DNA of 64,000 nucleotides. Source: UBA1930 sp943368475. GTDB taxonomy: Bacteria > Bacteroidota > Bacteroidia > Chitinophagales > Chitinophagaceae. The stretch's first letter is position 1; each line of letters opens with the position of its first letter. Location: contig CALRLF020000009.1 of assembly GCA_943368475.1 (NCBI GenBank), forward strand, positions 18,866-82,865. The letters are read 5' to 3'. A program made the translations under genes and the position numbers. Of this stretch, positions 49,491 to 59,403 are shown one piece after another. The notes beneath the pieces were generated by a model, which was given only the letters and a program-made list of their open reading frames with translations, was not told the DNA's origin and made no database searches.

Positions 49491-52373
49491 ATGAAAATGG
49501 GATTACTAATAGCCTGTTTGCTAATGTCTATTTTAGGCAATGCACAACTATTAAGTTGGACCCCCGATTTTATTCAAGAATCCTCAGCTACAATCGAAGT
49601 AACTACTGATGCAACTTTAGGAAACCAAGGGTTAAAAGATTATGCTACCACCACCGATGTTTATGTACATATTGGCTGTATTACCAGTTTAAGTACTTCT
49701 TCAAGCGATTGGAAATATTCGAAATTTACATGGGCATCTACAATTGCTGCAGCCAATTGTACCTATTTAGGCAACAACAAATGGAAATACACCATAACAG
49801 GTGGATTAAGAACTTTCTTTGGTATCACAAACGCCAGTGAAAAAGTCTTAAAAATTGCTATTCTATTTAGAAATGGAGCTGGTTCTAAAGTTCAGCGTAA
49901 TGCCGATGGAAGCGATATGTATGTACCTGTTTACGAAACAGGTTTAAATGTTAGAATAGATAATCCTTTTAAACAACCATTATACAATCCAATACCAGAG
50001 TTTGTTAACTGGACTATTGGAAATAATGTTTCGATATTGGCCAAATCTTCGGAGTCTGCTACTTTAAAGTTATATTTTAACGGTACACAAGTAGCAACTG
50101 CAAATACTGCAACGCAAATTAGTAATTCGCAAACCATTGCAACAAGTGGCACACAAACTATTATTGCAGAGGCTACCAATGGCTCAATAACGAAGAGAGA
50201 TACGGTTAGTTTTTTTGTTACTGTAACACCTATTGTAGCTGATCCTCCTACTGGTTTAAAGCAAGGTATTACGTATGAAACAGGCGATACGTCTGCTTAC
50301 CTTTTATTATTTGCTCCAACCAAAACAAGTGTTTCGGTTATTGGAGATTTTAATAACTGGACGGAAACCGTGCAACATCAATTAAAAAAATCGGTTGATG
50401 GAAGATTCTTTTGGACACGTATAACAGGTTTAACTAGCGGAGTAGAATATGCTTATCAGTTTGTAATTGATGGCAACTTAAAAGTAGCTGATTATAACGC
50501 TGAAAAAATATTAGATCCAAGCAACGATCAATACATTTCTTCAATCACTTATCCTGCTTTAAAACCTTATCCAACAGGTAAAACCACAGGAATTGTAAGT
50601 GTTTTGCAAACTGCAAAACCTTCTTATAACTGGACAGCCACAAACTATATAAGACCCAATAAAAAGAATCTTACTATTTATGAATTATTGGTAAGAGATT
50701 TTGTAGCAACACAAAACTGGAATACTTTAAGGGATACATTAACGTATTTAAAAAGGTTGGGTGTAAATGCAATAGAATTAATGCCTTTTAATGAATTTGA
50801 AGGCAATAACAGTTGGGGGTATAATCCAAGTTTTTACTTTGCTCCAGATAAAGCCTATGGAACAGAAAATGCACTAAAAGCATTTATCGATAGTTGCCAT
50901 AAAATGGGTATTGCAGTAATTATGGATATTGCATTGAACCATTCTTTTGGGCAAAGTCCTATGGTGCAAATGTATTTTAATAGTGCTGCAGGAAAGCCAG
51001 CAGCCAATAGCCCATGGTTTAATCAAGATGCAACACATCCTTTTAATGTAGGATACGATTTTAACCACGAAAGTCAGGCAACTAAAGATTTTGTTGATAG
51101 AGTAATTGAACATTGGTTAACCAAGTATAAGATTGATGGTTTCCGTTGGGATTTATCAAAAGGCTTTACACAAGTTAATAATCCAACCAATGTTGGTGCA
51201 TGGGGTAATTATGACGCAAGTCGTATTGCAATTTGGAAGAGAATTTACGATAAAATGCAAGCTATTAATACCAACTCTTACTGCATTTTGGAACATTTTG
51301 CCGATAATAGTGAAGAAGTGGAATTGTCAAATTATGGAATGTTGTTGTGGGGTAATTCCAACTACAGCTTTAATCAGGCAACGATGGGCTTTACCAGTGG
51401 TTCTGATTTTCAATCAAGTATTCATGTAAATCGTGGGTGGGCAAATCCGCATTTAATTGCTTACCAAGAAAGCCATGATGAAGAAAGATTAATGTATAAA
51501 AATTTGCAGTTTGGCAATAGCAACACTTCTTACAATGTACGAGATTTAAATACTGCATTAAAGCGTAACGAAGCTGCAGCAGCTTTTTGGACAATGATTC
51601 CTGGCCCTAAAATGTTGTGGCAGTTCGGAGAAACTGGATATGATTTTAGTATTAACACTTGCGAAAACTTAACTGTAGATAACAATTGCCGTTTAAGCCC
51701 TAAACCAATTCGTTGGGATTATTACAACAACCCCAATCGTAAATCATTGTACGACGTTTATTCGGCATTACTCAGGTTAAAAATTACACCAGCTTATACA
51801 TCAACATTTACTACAAATAATATAACCTGGAATTTAAGTAGTGGCTTTAAATGGTTAACCTTAAACGAGCCAGCATTAAGGGTTTTCGTAATGGGCAATT
51901 TCGATATTCAGGCACAAACAGGTGCAGTTACGTTTCCTACAGCAGGTACTTGGTATAACTATTTTACTGGTGCACCTTTTACTGCAACGGGTACTTCACA
52001 AAGTTTATTACTACAGCCAGGAGAATACTATGTATATACTGACAGAAATGTGAGTGGAACAGTGGTTACACCAATTCTTAATATCAACTCCAACTTAAGT
52101 AATATGAAGTTGAAGTTGTATCCAAACCCTGCAAATACAGCTACACTTATTGAATATGAAATTGAGGAGAGTGGTAAGGTTGAAGTTGCAGTAACCGATA
52201 TGAATGGAAAAAAAATAGCCGATTTATATAGTGGTTTTAAAACAAGGGGCAAACATCAATTAGCTATGAGTAGCAATGGTTTTAATGTTGCTAAACTGGC
52301 TGGTGGAATGTACCTGTTGCAAACAAGTATTAATGGGAAAAGAAAGGTAGAGAAATTTGTAATTAGTCAATAA
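49491..52373 (+). CDS. Secreted GH13 alpha-amylase with CBM48-like and T9SS sorting domains
   Basis: The product is 960 residues from ATG 49491; a GTG at 49437 lies inside operator B, so it is unlikely. After the signal peptide (ending GNAQ) come two beta-sandwich regions, then a CBM48-like module (TKTSVSVIGDFNNWTETVQHQL). The GH13 barrel has LGVNAIELMPFNEF, IAVIMDIALNHS, DGFRWDLSKGF (nucleophile Asp), ILEHFADN (acid Glu) and ESHDEER (third acid). The last roughly 85 residues are a T9SS type A sorting domain (LYPNPANTATLIEYEIEESG, GGMYLLQTS). It should degrade starch outside the cell and feed the SusCD pair downstream. Confidence 0.94.
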   Translation: MKMGLLIACLLMSILGNAQLLSWTPDFIQESSATIEVTTDATLGNQGLKDYATTTDVYVHIGCITSLSTSSSDWKYSKFTWASTIAAANCTYLGNNKWKYTITGGLRTFFGITNASEKVLKIAILFRNGAGSKVQRNADGSDMYVPVYETGLNVRIDNPFKQPLYNPIPEFVNWTIGNNVSILAKSSESATLKLYFNGTQVATANTATQISNSQTIATSGTQTIIAEATNGSITKRDTVSFFVTVTPIVADPPTGLKQGITYETGDTSAYLLLFAPTKTSVSVIGDFNNWTETVQHQLKKSVDGRFFWTRITGLTSGVEYAYQFVIDGNLKVADYNAEKILDPSNDQYISSITYPALKPYPTGKTTGIVSVLQTAKPSYNWTATNYIRPNKKNLTIYELLVRDFVATQNWNTLRDTLTYLKRLGVNAIELMPFNEFEGNNSWGYNPSFYFAPDKAYGTENALKAFIDSCHKMGIAVIMDIALNHSFGQSPMVQMYFNSAAGKPAANSPWFNQDATHPFNVGYDFNHESQATKDFVDRVIEHWLTKYKIDGFRWDLSKGFTQVNNPTNVGAWGNYDASRIAIWKRIYDKMQAINTNSYCILEHFADNSEEVELSNYGMLLWGNSNYSFNQATMGFTSGSDFQSSIHVNRGWANPHLIAYQESHDEERLMYKNLQFGNSNTSYNVRDLNTALKRNEAAAAFWTMIPGPKMLWQFGETGYDFSINTCENLTVDNNCRLSPKPIRWDYYNNPNRKSLYDVYSALLRLKITPAYTSTFTTNNITWNLSSGFKWLTLNEPALRVFVMGNFDIQAQTGAVTFPTAGTWYNYFTGAPFTATGTSQSLLLQPGEYYVYTDRNVSGTVVTPILNINSNLSNMKLKLYPNPANTATLIEYEIEESGKVEVAVTDMNGKKIADLYSGFKTRGKHQLAMSSNGFNVAKLAGGMYLLQTSINGKRKVEKFVISQ

Positions 52374-52508
52374 TTGGTGCATCAAAATCACATCAAATAT
52401 TGTCATTATAAACACCTGCTCCACATGCCATAAAACGATTGTATAACAATGTCAGTTATTGATATAAAATAATTAAACATTTTCTTATAAACCAGTAAAC
52501 CTTCAATT

Positions 52509-55500
52509 ATGAATCTGAAACGAATGCTTGTCGCATTAATGGTTTTCATGGTGGCATTTAGCTTACCAGCCATTGCACAAGACAAATTGGTTACCGGAAA
52601 GGTAACAGATGTTAAAGACGGAAGTGCCTTGCCAGGTGCAACTGTAAAAGCAAAAGGTACAAACATTGTTTCTCAAACCGGAAATGATGGTGTATTTAAA
52701 ATGAAAGTTCCTGCAGCAACAACAACATTGGTTGTTTCTTACAGCGGTTTTGCTGATAAAGAAGTTGCCATATCTGGGGAAACAGTAAATGTAAGTTTAC
52801 AATCGACCAACTCTAATTTAAATGAGGTGGTGGTTGTTGCTTATGGTACACGTAAAAAAGGCGATTTAACTGGTGCTGTTACATCAGTATCTGCTAAAGA
52901 CTTTCAAAAAGGTAATATTGCTTCTCCTGAGCAATTGTTACAAGGTAAAGTAGCTGGTTTGCAAGTAACCAGTGGTGGTGGTAGTGCAGGTGGTGGAAGT
53001 AGAATTCGTATTCGTGGTGGTGCGTCCTTAAATGCAAGCAACGATCCATTAATTGTTATAGATGGAGTACCTGTAGAAGGAAATGGCGTTGCAGGTAGTG
53101 CTAATTTATTAAATACGATTAACCCTAACGATATTGAGAGTATGAGCGTTTTAAAAGATGCTTCTGCTACTGCATTGTATGGTTCTAGAGCCTCTAATGG
53201 AGTGTTAATAATTACTACTAAAAAAGGTGTTAAAGGAAAAGTAAAATTCAACTTTAATACGCAAGCATCTGTTGGTGTTATTGGCAAAAAAGTAGATGTT
53301 TTAACTGGCGATCAAATTAGAAGCATTATTAATGCTGATGCGGTTGCAACTGGAAGTAATACCTATAAAAATTTATTGGGTACTGCAAACACCAATTGGC
53401 AAGATGAAATTTTTCAAGCTGCATTTGCAAGTGATAATAATATCAGTGCTTCGGGTAGTTTGAAAATGGGCAATAATAAAGATGTACCATTCCGTATTTC
53501 ATTAGGTTATTTAAACCAAAATGGTATTTTAAAAACCGACAATTTTAGTCGTTTTTCTTCTGCCTTAAACTTATCTCCGAAGTTCTTTAACGACCATTTA
53601 TCAGTAAACTTTAATCTAAAAGCAACCACTACTAAAAATGTATTTGCCAATGGTGGTGCAGTTGGTTCTGCAGCTAATTTCGATCCAACTCAACCAGTTA
53701 AAGCTTCTAATAAGTTTGGTGGTTATTATGAGTGGTTACAAGTAGATGGTAATCCAATTGATTTAGCTACACGCAATCCAATGGGTTTATTAAACTTACG
53801 TGACAATACATCTACAGTTAACCGTTTTATTGGTAATGTTCAGTTAGATTATAAATTACATTTCTTGCCCGATTTACATGTTTTAGTAAACGTTGGTACT
53901 GATAACAATAGTGGTAGCGGAAACGATAATATCGATTCTCTTTCTGCAACCAATTACAGAACTGGTGGTCGTAAAACATATTACGAGCAACAAAAAGTAA
54001 ATAACCTTACGGATATTTCTTTGTTCTATGCAAAAGATTTAAAAAGCATTAATAGTAAGTTCGATGTATTGGTTGGTCACAGTTACCAAACTTTCTTAAC
54101 CAAAGTAACCAACTATCCTTCTTTTAGTTACAGAGCAATTGCTGACGCAAACAACCCTGCTAAAAAAGATACCATTGCTGGTAGTGAACCTGTTTTCAAA
54201 ACAGATAGACCAGAGTATCGTTTAGAATCTTATTTTGCTAGGTTAAATTTTACCTTAAACAACAAGTATTTATTAACTGCCTCTGTTCGCAGAGATGCAA
54301 GTTCTAGATTTTCAGCAGATAATCGTGTAGGTTATTTCCCTGCAGTTGCTAGTGCTTGGAAAATGAATGAAGATTTCTTTAAAGGAAGTACAACAGTTAA
54401 CGAACTAAAATTACGTATTGGTTGGGGTGTAACTGGCCAACAAGATGGTATCGATTATTATGGTTATTTACCAAGATACTCTCAAAGTAATAACTCTGCA
54501 CAATATCAATTTGGTAATACGTATTACAGTTTTTTACGTCCATCAAGGTATGACCCTAATTTAAAATGGGAAACTACAACAACAACTAACGTAGGTTTAG
54601 ATTTCTCTTTATTTAAAAACAGAATCTCTGGTAGTATTGAGATATACAATAAAAAAACCAAAGATTTGTTGAGTGAAGTACCGGTTGCTCCAGGAGCCAA
54701 CTTCGATATCTTGTTGGTTACCAACGTGGGTAATGTGGAAAATAATGGTGTTGAATTTACAATTAATACAACTCCAATTAAAACCAATAAACTTACTTGG
54801 GATTTTGGTTTCAACGTTACATATAACAAGTCTAAAGTCACTAATTTGTTAAAAAATCAAGATCCTAATTTTAAAGGAATTGATAGAAGTGGTATCAGTG
54901 GTGGTACAGGTAATAACATTGGCAAGTTTGCCGTTGGTTACGCTCCTTATGTTTATACTGTATACAAACAAGTATATGATAAAACTTCTGGCCGACCAAT
55001 TGAAGGTTTATATGAAGATTTAAACAGAGATGGTCAAATTACTCCAGAAGATCGTTACTTCTATGCAAAACCAGCACCAACTGTTTTGTTGGGCCTTAAT
55101 ACGCAAGTAGCTATCGATAAGTGGACAGTAGGCATTACTGGTCATGCTTCAATCGACAATTATTTATACAACAACTATAACTCAAGTAATGGTGTATTAA
55201 GATCAATTAAAAATCCAATCAACTTTATTGGTAATGCTTCTAGCGACTACTTGAATACTGGATTTGTAAACAATCAATATTTATCTGATTACTACATCGA
55301 GAATGCATCATTCTTTAGATTAGATAATATAAACATTGGCTACAATGCTGGTAAAGTATTTAACAAAAAAGCCAACTTACGAATTGCAGCAAGCGTTCAA
55401 AACGTATTTGTAATTACGAAGTACAAAGGATTAGATCCAGAAAACTCAAGCGATACTGGTGTAGATAATACTATTTATCCTCGTCCACGTATTTTCTCTT

Positions 55501-55523
55501 TAGGTTTCAATTTCGATTTCTAA
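52509..55523 (+). CDS. susC: SusC-like TonB-dependent outer-membrane transporter
   Basis: The 1004-residue protein has a signal peptide (1-24, ending AIAQD) and a carboxypeptidase-like regulatory domain (KLVTGKVTDVKDGSALPGATV). The SusC/RagA signature NEVVVVAYGTRKKGDLTGAV is followed by a plug (LLQGKVAGLQVTSGGG, ADPLIVIDGVP-like, LKDASATALYGSRASNGVL) and a barrel ending PRIFSLGFNFDF. It forms the transport channel lidded by the SusD-like protein encoded 20 bp downstream. A palindrome ATTGT-ATA-ACAAT (52438-52450) lies 58 bp upstream. The substrate is inferred as starch oligosaccharides from the amylase. Confidence 0.96.
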   Translation: MNLKRMLVALMVFMVAFSLPAIAQDKLVTGKVTDVKDGSALPGATVKAKGTNIVSQTGNDGVFKMKVPAATTTLVVSYSGFADKEVAISGETVNVSLQSTNSNLNEVVVVAYGTRKKGDLTGAVTSVSAKDFQKGNIASPEQLLQGKVAGLQVTSGGGSAGGGSRIRIRGGASLNASNDPLIVIDGVPVEGNGVAGSANLLNTINPNDIESMSVLKDASATALYGSRASNGVLIITTKKGVKGKVKFNFNTQASVGVIGKKVDVLTGDQIRSIINADAVATGSNTYKNLLGTANTNWQDEIFQAAFASDNNISASGSLKMGNNKDVPFRISLGYLNQNGILKTDNFSRFSSALNLSPKFFNDHLSVNFNLKATTTKNVFANGGAVGSAANFDPTQPVKASNKFGGYYEWLQVDGNPIDLATRNPMGLLNLRDNTSTVNRFIGNVQLDYKLHFLPDLHVLVNVGTDNNSGSGNDNIDSLSATNYRTGGRKTYYEQQKVNNLTDISLFYAKDLKSINSKFDVLVGHSYQTFLTKVTNYPSFSYRAIADANNPAKKDTIAGSEPVFKTDRPEYRLESYFARLNFTLNNKYLLTASVRRDASSRFSADNRVGYFPAVASAWKMNEDFFKGSTTVNELKLRIGWGVTGQQDGIDYYGYLPRYSQSNNSAQYQFGNTYYSFLRPSRYDPNLKWETTTTTNVGLDFSLFKNRISGSIEIYNKKTKDLLSEVPVAPGANFDILLVTNVGNVENNGVEFTINTTPIKTNKLTWDFGFNVTYNKSKVTNLLKNQDPNFKGIDRSGISGGTGNNIGKFAVGYAPYVYTVYKQVYDKTSGRPIEGLYEDLNRDGQITPEDRYFYAKPAPTVLLGLNTQVAIDKWTVGITGHASIDNYLYNNYNSSNGVLRSIKNPINFIGNASSDYLNTGFVNNQYLSDYYIENASFFRLDNINIGYNAGKVFNKKANLRIAASVQNVFVITKYKGLDPENSSDTGVDNTIYPRPRIFSLGFNFDF

Positions 55524-55543
55524 TTAATTAAATAACTTTTTGT

Positions 55544-57169
55544 ATGAAAAATAGTATTAAAAAATTAACCGTTGCATGTATTGCTGCTTTAACAGTAGCG
55601 TCATGTGCCAAAAAGCTGGACTTGTTTCCGCAAAACGATTTAACGCCGGAAAAAGCTTATGCAACAGCTACTGGTTACAAATCGGTATTGGCTAAAATTT
55701 ATGGAACATTGGCTATTACTGGTAACTCTGGCCCTGCTGGTGCACCAGATATTAGTGGTGGCTTAGACGAAGGTTCTCAAGTAGCTTTTATTCGTATGTT
55801 TTTCAACTGTCAAGAATTACCTACCGATGAAGCTGTTGTTGCTTGGAACGACCAAACAATAAAAGATTTTCATGATATGAAATGGACAAGTGGCGACCCA
55901 TTCTTATTGGGTATTTATGCTCGTCCTATTTACAACATCACATTAATTAATGAGTATTTAAGAGAAGCTACCGATGTTAAATTAGCAGAACGTGGCATAA
56001 CTGGTACAGAAGCGTCTGATATTAAAAAATCAAGAGCCGAAGCCCGTTTCTTACGTGCCTACAATTATTGGGTAATGATGGATTTGTTTGGTAACTCAAC
56101 TTTTATAACAGAAGATGATGGTGTTGGTGCAACATTACCACGCCAAATTAAAAGAGCCGATTTATTTGCCTATATAGAAAGCGAATTAAAAGGAATTGAT
56201 GCCGATTTAGCTCCTGTAAAAACAATTGAATATGGTCGTGTAGATCAAGGTGCTGCTTGGGCTTTATTGGCTCGTATGTACCTAAACGCCAATGTTTATA
56301 CAGGTACTCCTAAATTCACTGATGCTATCACCTACGCTAAAAAAGTAATTGCTGGTGGTTACACTTTACGTCCAAACTATCGTACATTATTTATGGCTGA
56401 TAACGACAAACAAAAAGACGAATTTATGTTTGCTGTTACTTGCGATGGTGCTAAAACACAAGCTTACGGTAATACAACCTTCTTTGTACACGCTGCATGC
56501 GGCGATGATTTTAATGAATATGGTGTTGGTGGTGGATGGTATGGTTATAGAGCTACCAAAGCGTTGTATGATTTATTCCCTAAAGATGGTTCAGGTAAAG
56601 TAGATACCAGTGCAACTACTGGAGATAAAAGAGGTGCAGGTTTATCTACTTCTAAATATCCAGCAACTGCTGCACAAGCTGTAATTACTGATATTGGAAG
56701 TTTTGACAATGGTATTCATATTAGCAAATGGAGAAACGTAAGAAGTGATAATGGTGCAACAGCTGATCCTACAAGAACTTTTGCTGACGTAGATTTTCCA
56801 GTTTTCCGTTTAGCTGAAATGTACTTAATTTATGCTGAAGCTGTATTACGTGGTGGTACAGGTGGCGATAATACAACAGCATTAACTCAATTGAATTTAA
56901 TTAGAGCAAGAGCTGGTGCTGCTCCATTCTTAGGTGCTGATTTAACCTTACAAAATGTATTAAATGAAAGAGGTCGTGAATTGTATTGGGAAGGTCATCG
57001 CCGTACCGATTTAATTCGTTATGGATTATTAACTACTGGTACTTATTTGTGGCCTTGGAAAGGTGGTGTAGCTTCTGGTACTGCAGTAGATAGTAAATAT
57101 AATTTGTTCCCTATTCCTGCTGCCAACAGAACATCAAACCCTAACCTAGAACAAAATCCTGGTTATTAA
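55544..57169 (+). CDS. susD: SusD/RagB-like starch-binding lipoprotein
   Basis: The 541-residue lipoprotein has a signal peptide with lipobox TVASC (cysteine near 21). The SusD helical TPR framework shows in LTPEKAYATATGYKSVLAKIYGTLA, SRAEARFLRAYNYWVMMDLFGN and the closing domain NERGRELYWEGHRRTDLIRYG...NLFPIPAANRTSNPNLEQNPGY, the family's C-terminal signature. It is anchored at the cell surface and closes over the SusC channel, capturing glycan. The gene is tightly linked to susC (20 bp). Confidence 0.96.
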   Translation: MKNSIKKLTVACIAALTVASCAKKLDLFPQNDLTPEKAYATATGYKSVLAKIYGTLAITGNSGPAGAPDISGGLDEGSQVAFIRMFFNCQELPTDEAVVAWNDQTIKDFHDMKWTSGDPFLLGIYARPIYNITLINEYLREATDVKLAERGITGTEASDIKKSRAEARFLRAYNYWVMMDLFGNSTFITEDDGVGATLPRQIKRADLFAYIESELKGIDADLAPVKTIEYGRVDQGAAWALLARMYLNANVYTGTPKFTDAITYAKKVIAGGYTLRPNYRTLFMADNDKQKDEFMFAVTCDGAKTQAYGNTTFFVHAACGDDFNEYGVGGGWYGYRATKALYDLFPKDGSGKVDTSATTGDKRGAGLSTSKYPATAAQAVITDIGSFDNGIHISKWRNVRSDNGATADPTRTFADVDFPVFRLAEMYLIYAEAVLRGGTGGDNTTALTQLNLIRARAGAAPFLGADLTLQNVLNERGRELYWEGHRRTDLIRYGLLTTGTYLWPWKGGVASGTAVDSKYNLFPIPAANRTSNPNLEQNPGY

Positions 57170-57195
57170 TTTATCAAATCATAAATCATTCAATT

Positions 57196-58047
57196 ATGAA
57201 ACAAATAACAAAATTTTTCCTTTCAATAACCATGCTTCTAATAGCATTGGTTGGCTGTAAGAAAGAAGAAAACAAAATTTATTTTGAAGGAGGTACAGCA
57301 CCTGTACTTTCTGCCAATAAAACAGCTACTATTCCATTATCTTTTGTAAACAAAGATGAAGAGGCAATTAAATTTTCTTGGACTAATCCAAATTATAAAT
57401 TCACAACTGGACTTAGTTCTCAAGATGTGTTTTATAAATTGGAAATAGATACAACAAATGCAGCTGGTACATTGAACCCAAATTTTACTTACTCTGGCAA
57501 ACAAACCATTGCTGTAAGTAAAGATTTGAGTGTAGCTATCACACAAGGTCAATTAAACGATTATTTATTAAATCAATTGGTTTTAACACCTAGTGTACCA
57601 CATTATTTGCAGATACGTTTAATTGCAAATTTGGTAAACAATTCAGCTACATTGGTTTCTAATGTGATGAGATTTACTGTAACTCCATATGCAATTCCTC
57701 CAAAAGTAGATCCACCAACAACTGGTAATTTATATATTGTTGGTAATGCTACACCTGGTGGTTGGAACAATCCAGTGCCTGTTCCCACACAGCAGTTTAC
57801 CAAAGTTTCTAGTACTTTATTTCAAATAAACAGTTTAGCTATTACTGGTGGTAATTCTTATTTACTATTGCCTTTAAATGGAGATTGGGGTACAAAATAT
57901 GGTGGTATGGGTGCCAACAATACCAATATACCAGATGGAGATGATTTTAGAATAGGAGGAGGCGATTTACTAGCACCTGCAGCAAGCGGCAACTATAAAA
58001 TTGTAGTCGATTTTCAACGTGGTAAATTCACCCTTACTAAATTGTAA
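57196..58047 (+). CDS. susE: SusE-like surface lipoprotein
   Basis: The 283-residue protein has a lipoprotein signal (cysteine near residue 21, VGCKKEE). An N-terminal Ig-like SusE domain (TATIPLSFVNKDEEAIKFSWTNPNYKF, about 35-165) is followed by one C-terminal starch-binding CBM (LYIVGNATPGGWNNPVPVP... to FQRGKFTLTKL, about 177-283). The GGWNNP tryptophan is probably a sugar-stacking residue. It is 26 bp after susD, so it belongs to the same transcript. It has one CBM where the next gene has two. Confidence 0.88.
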   Translation: MKQITKFFLSITMLLIALVGCKKEENKIYFEGGTAPVLSANKTATIPLSFVNKDEEAIKFSWTNPNYKFTTGLSSQDVFYKLEIDTTNAAGTLNPNFTYSGKQTIAVSKDLSVAITQGQLNDYLLNQLVLTPSVPHYLQIRLIANLVNNSATLVSNVMRFTVTPYAIPPKVDPPTTGNLYIVGNATPGGWNNPVPVPTQQFTKVSSTLFQINSLAITGGNSYLLLPLNGDWGTKYGGMGANNTNIPDGDDFRIGGGDLLAPAASGNYKIVVDFQRGKFTLTKL

Positions 58048-58086
58048 TTACTTCAATCAATTTTGAAACCATCAAAAAATAAACAA

Positions 58087-59244
58087 ATGAAATTTTTATC
58101 AAAAATATTAATTGCCATACTTGCAACAGGTGCTATACTTACTGCATGTACCAAAGCTGATTCATTGGCTATGTATGGTGAAACCACAGGTACATCACCT
58201 GTGATAACAGCATCTGTATCTACATTGGCTCCATTACCAGCCGATTCAATGGCAACGGGAATTACTTTCTCTTGGACTAATCCAAAATATGCAACAGATT
58301 CTGCTAAGCAAAAATTTGTTTTAGAAATCGATTCTACTGGTCGTAATTTTTCTAAAGCAGTTGCTTACACCATTACAGGTTCATTAAATAGAGCTTTTAT
58401 AAATAAGGATATTAATACTATTCTTTTGGGTTTTGGCTTTCAGTTTAATGTAGCTTATGATGTAGATGTAAGAGTTACTAGCTCTTATGGTAACAACAAT
58501 GAGCGTTTAACTTCAAATACACTTAAGGTTAGAATGACTCCTTATAAAGTTCCTCCAAAAGTAGCTTTGCCAACTTCTGGAAAACTATTTTTAGTAGGTG
58601 ATGCTACTCAAGGTGGTTGGAACAATCCAGTGCCAACACCATCACAAGAGCTAGCAAGATTAGATGAAACCACTTGGGCTGGTGTATTCAATATAGTTGG
58701 TGGTAAACAATACTTAGCATTGCCTGTAAATGGTGATTGGACTAATAAGTTTTCCGTTGCAAACAATACTGTTGCTGGTTTAAGTGCAGGTGGTACTTTT
58801 GGATATAATTTAAATGACAATTTTCCTGGTCCTGCAACTTCTGGTTGGTACTTAATTACATTAGATTTTCAACAAGGACGTTTCACTTGCGTTCCTTACA
58901 CTGGGCCAACTTTGCCAAACAATTTATTTATGGTAGGCGATGCTACACCAGGTGGTTGGAACAATCCAGTGCCTACACCAAGCCAACAATTTACAAGATT
59001 AAATTCAGTTGAGTTTACCCTGACTCTTAATAATGTAGTAGGGGCTAAAGAATACCTAATATTACCTGTAAATGGAGACTGGAGTAATAAGTATTCTGTT
59101 GCTAACAAGTCATTAGCTGGTTTAAATGCAGGTGGTTCATTCGGCTATAATTTGCCTGATAATTTCCCTGGTCCAACAGTTAATGGTAATTATAAGTTCG
59201 ATGTAAACTTTGCAACTGCTAAGTTTAAAGTAACGAAACTCTAA
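58087..59244 (+). CDS. SusE/SusF-like lipoprotein with two tandem CBMs
   Basis: The product is 385 residues from ATG 58087 (TTG 58063 is also in frame); lipobox LTACTK. An N-terminal SusE-type Ig domain (GITFSWTNPKYATDS) is followed by two copies of a starch-binding module. The first begins LFLVGDATQGGWNNPVPTPSQ, the second LFMVGDATPGGWNNPVPTPSQ about 117 residues later. Each copy continues with YLALPVNGDWTNKFSVAN-like and GGTFGYNLNDNFPGP-like phrases. The two modules and the one in the preceding gene share a 23-bp identical DNA stretch, so they arose by recent duplication. It binds starch at the surface. Confidence 0.88.
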   Translation: MKFLSKILIAILATGAILTACTKADSLAMYGETTGTSPVITASVSTLAPLPADSMATGITFSWTNPKYATDSAKQKFVLEIDSTGRNFSKAVAYTITGSLNRAFINKDINTILLGFGFQFNVAYDVDVRVTSSYGNNNERLTSNTLKVRMTPYKVPPKVALPTSGKLFLVGDATQGGWNNPVPTPSQELARLDETTWAGVFNIVGGKQYLALPVNGDWTNKFSVANNTVAGLSAGGTFGYNLNDNFPGPATSGWYLITLDFQQGRFTCVPYTGPTLPNNLFMVGDATPGGWNNPVPTPSQQFTRLNSVEFTLTLNNVVGAKEYLILPVNGDWSNKYSVANKSLAGLNAGGSFGYNLPDNFPGPTVNGNYKFDVNFATAKFKVTKL

Positions 59245-59278
59245 CTTTTTTGTTTTAATAATTGAAGGGTTCTTTTAT

Positions 59279-59308
59279 AAACCCCACCATTTTTGGTGGG
59301 GTTTTGTT
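59279..59308 (+). terminator. Terminator of the sus-like operon
   Basis: AAACCCCACC (59279-59288), 6-nt loop, GGTGGGGTTT (59295-59304), then TTG and T residues. Confidence 0.9.
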
Positions 59309-59403
59309 TTATTCATACTTCATGTTTTTAGGTTACTTTTACCGCCAATAAATTTATTGAAATTGCTTACTTGCAATTTACCAACCACCATTTACTATTC
59401 ATT

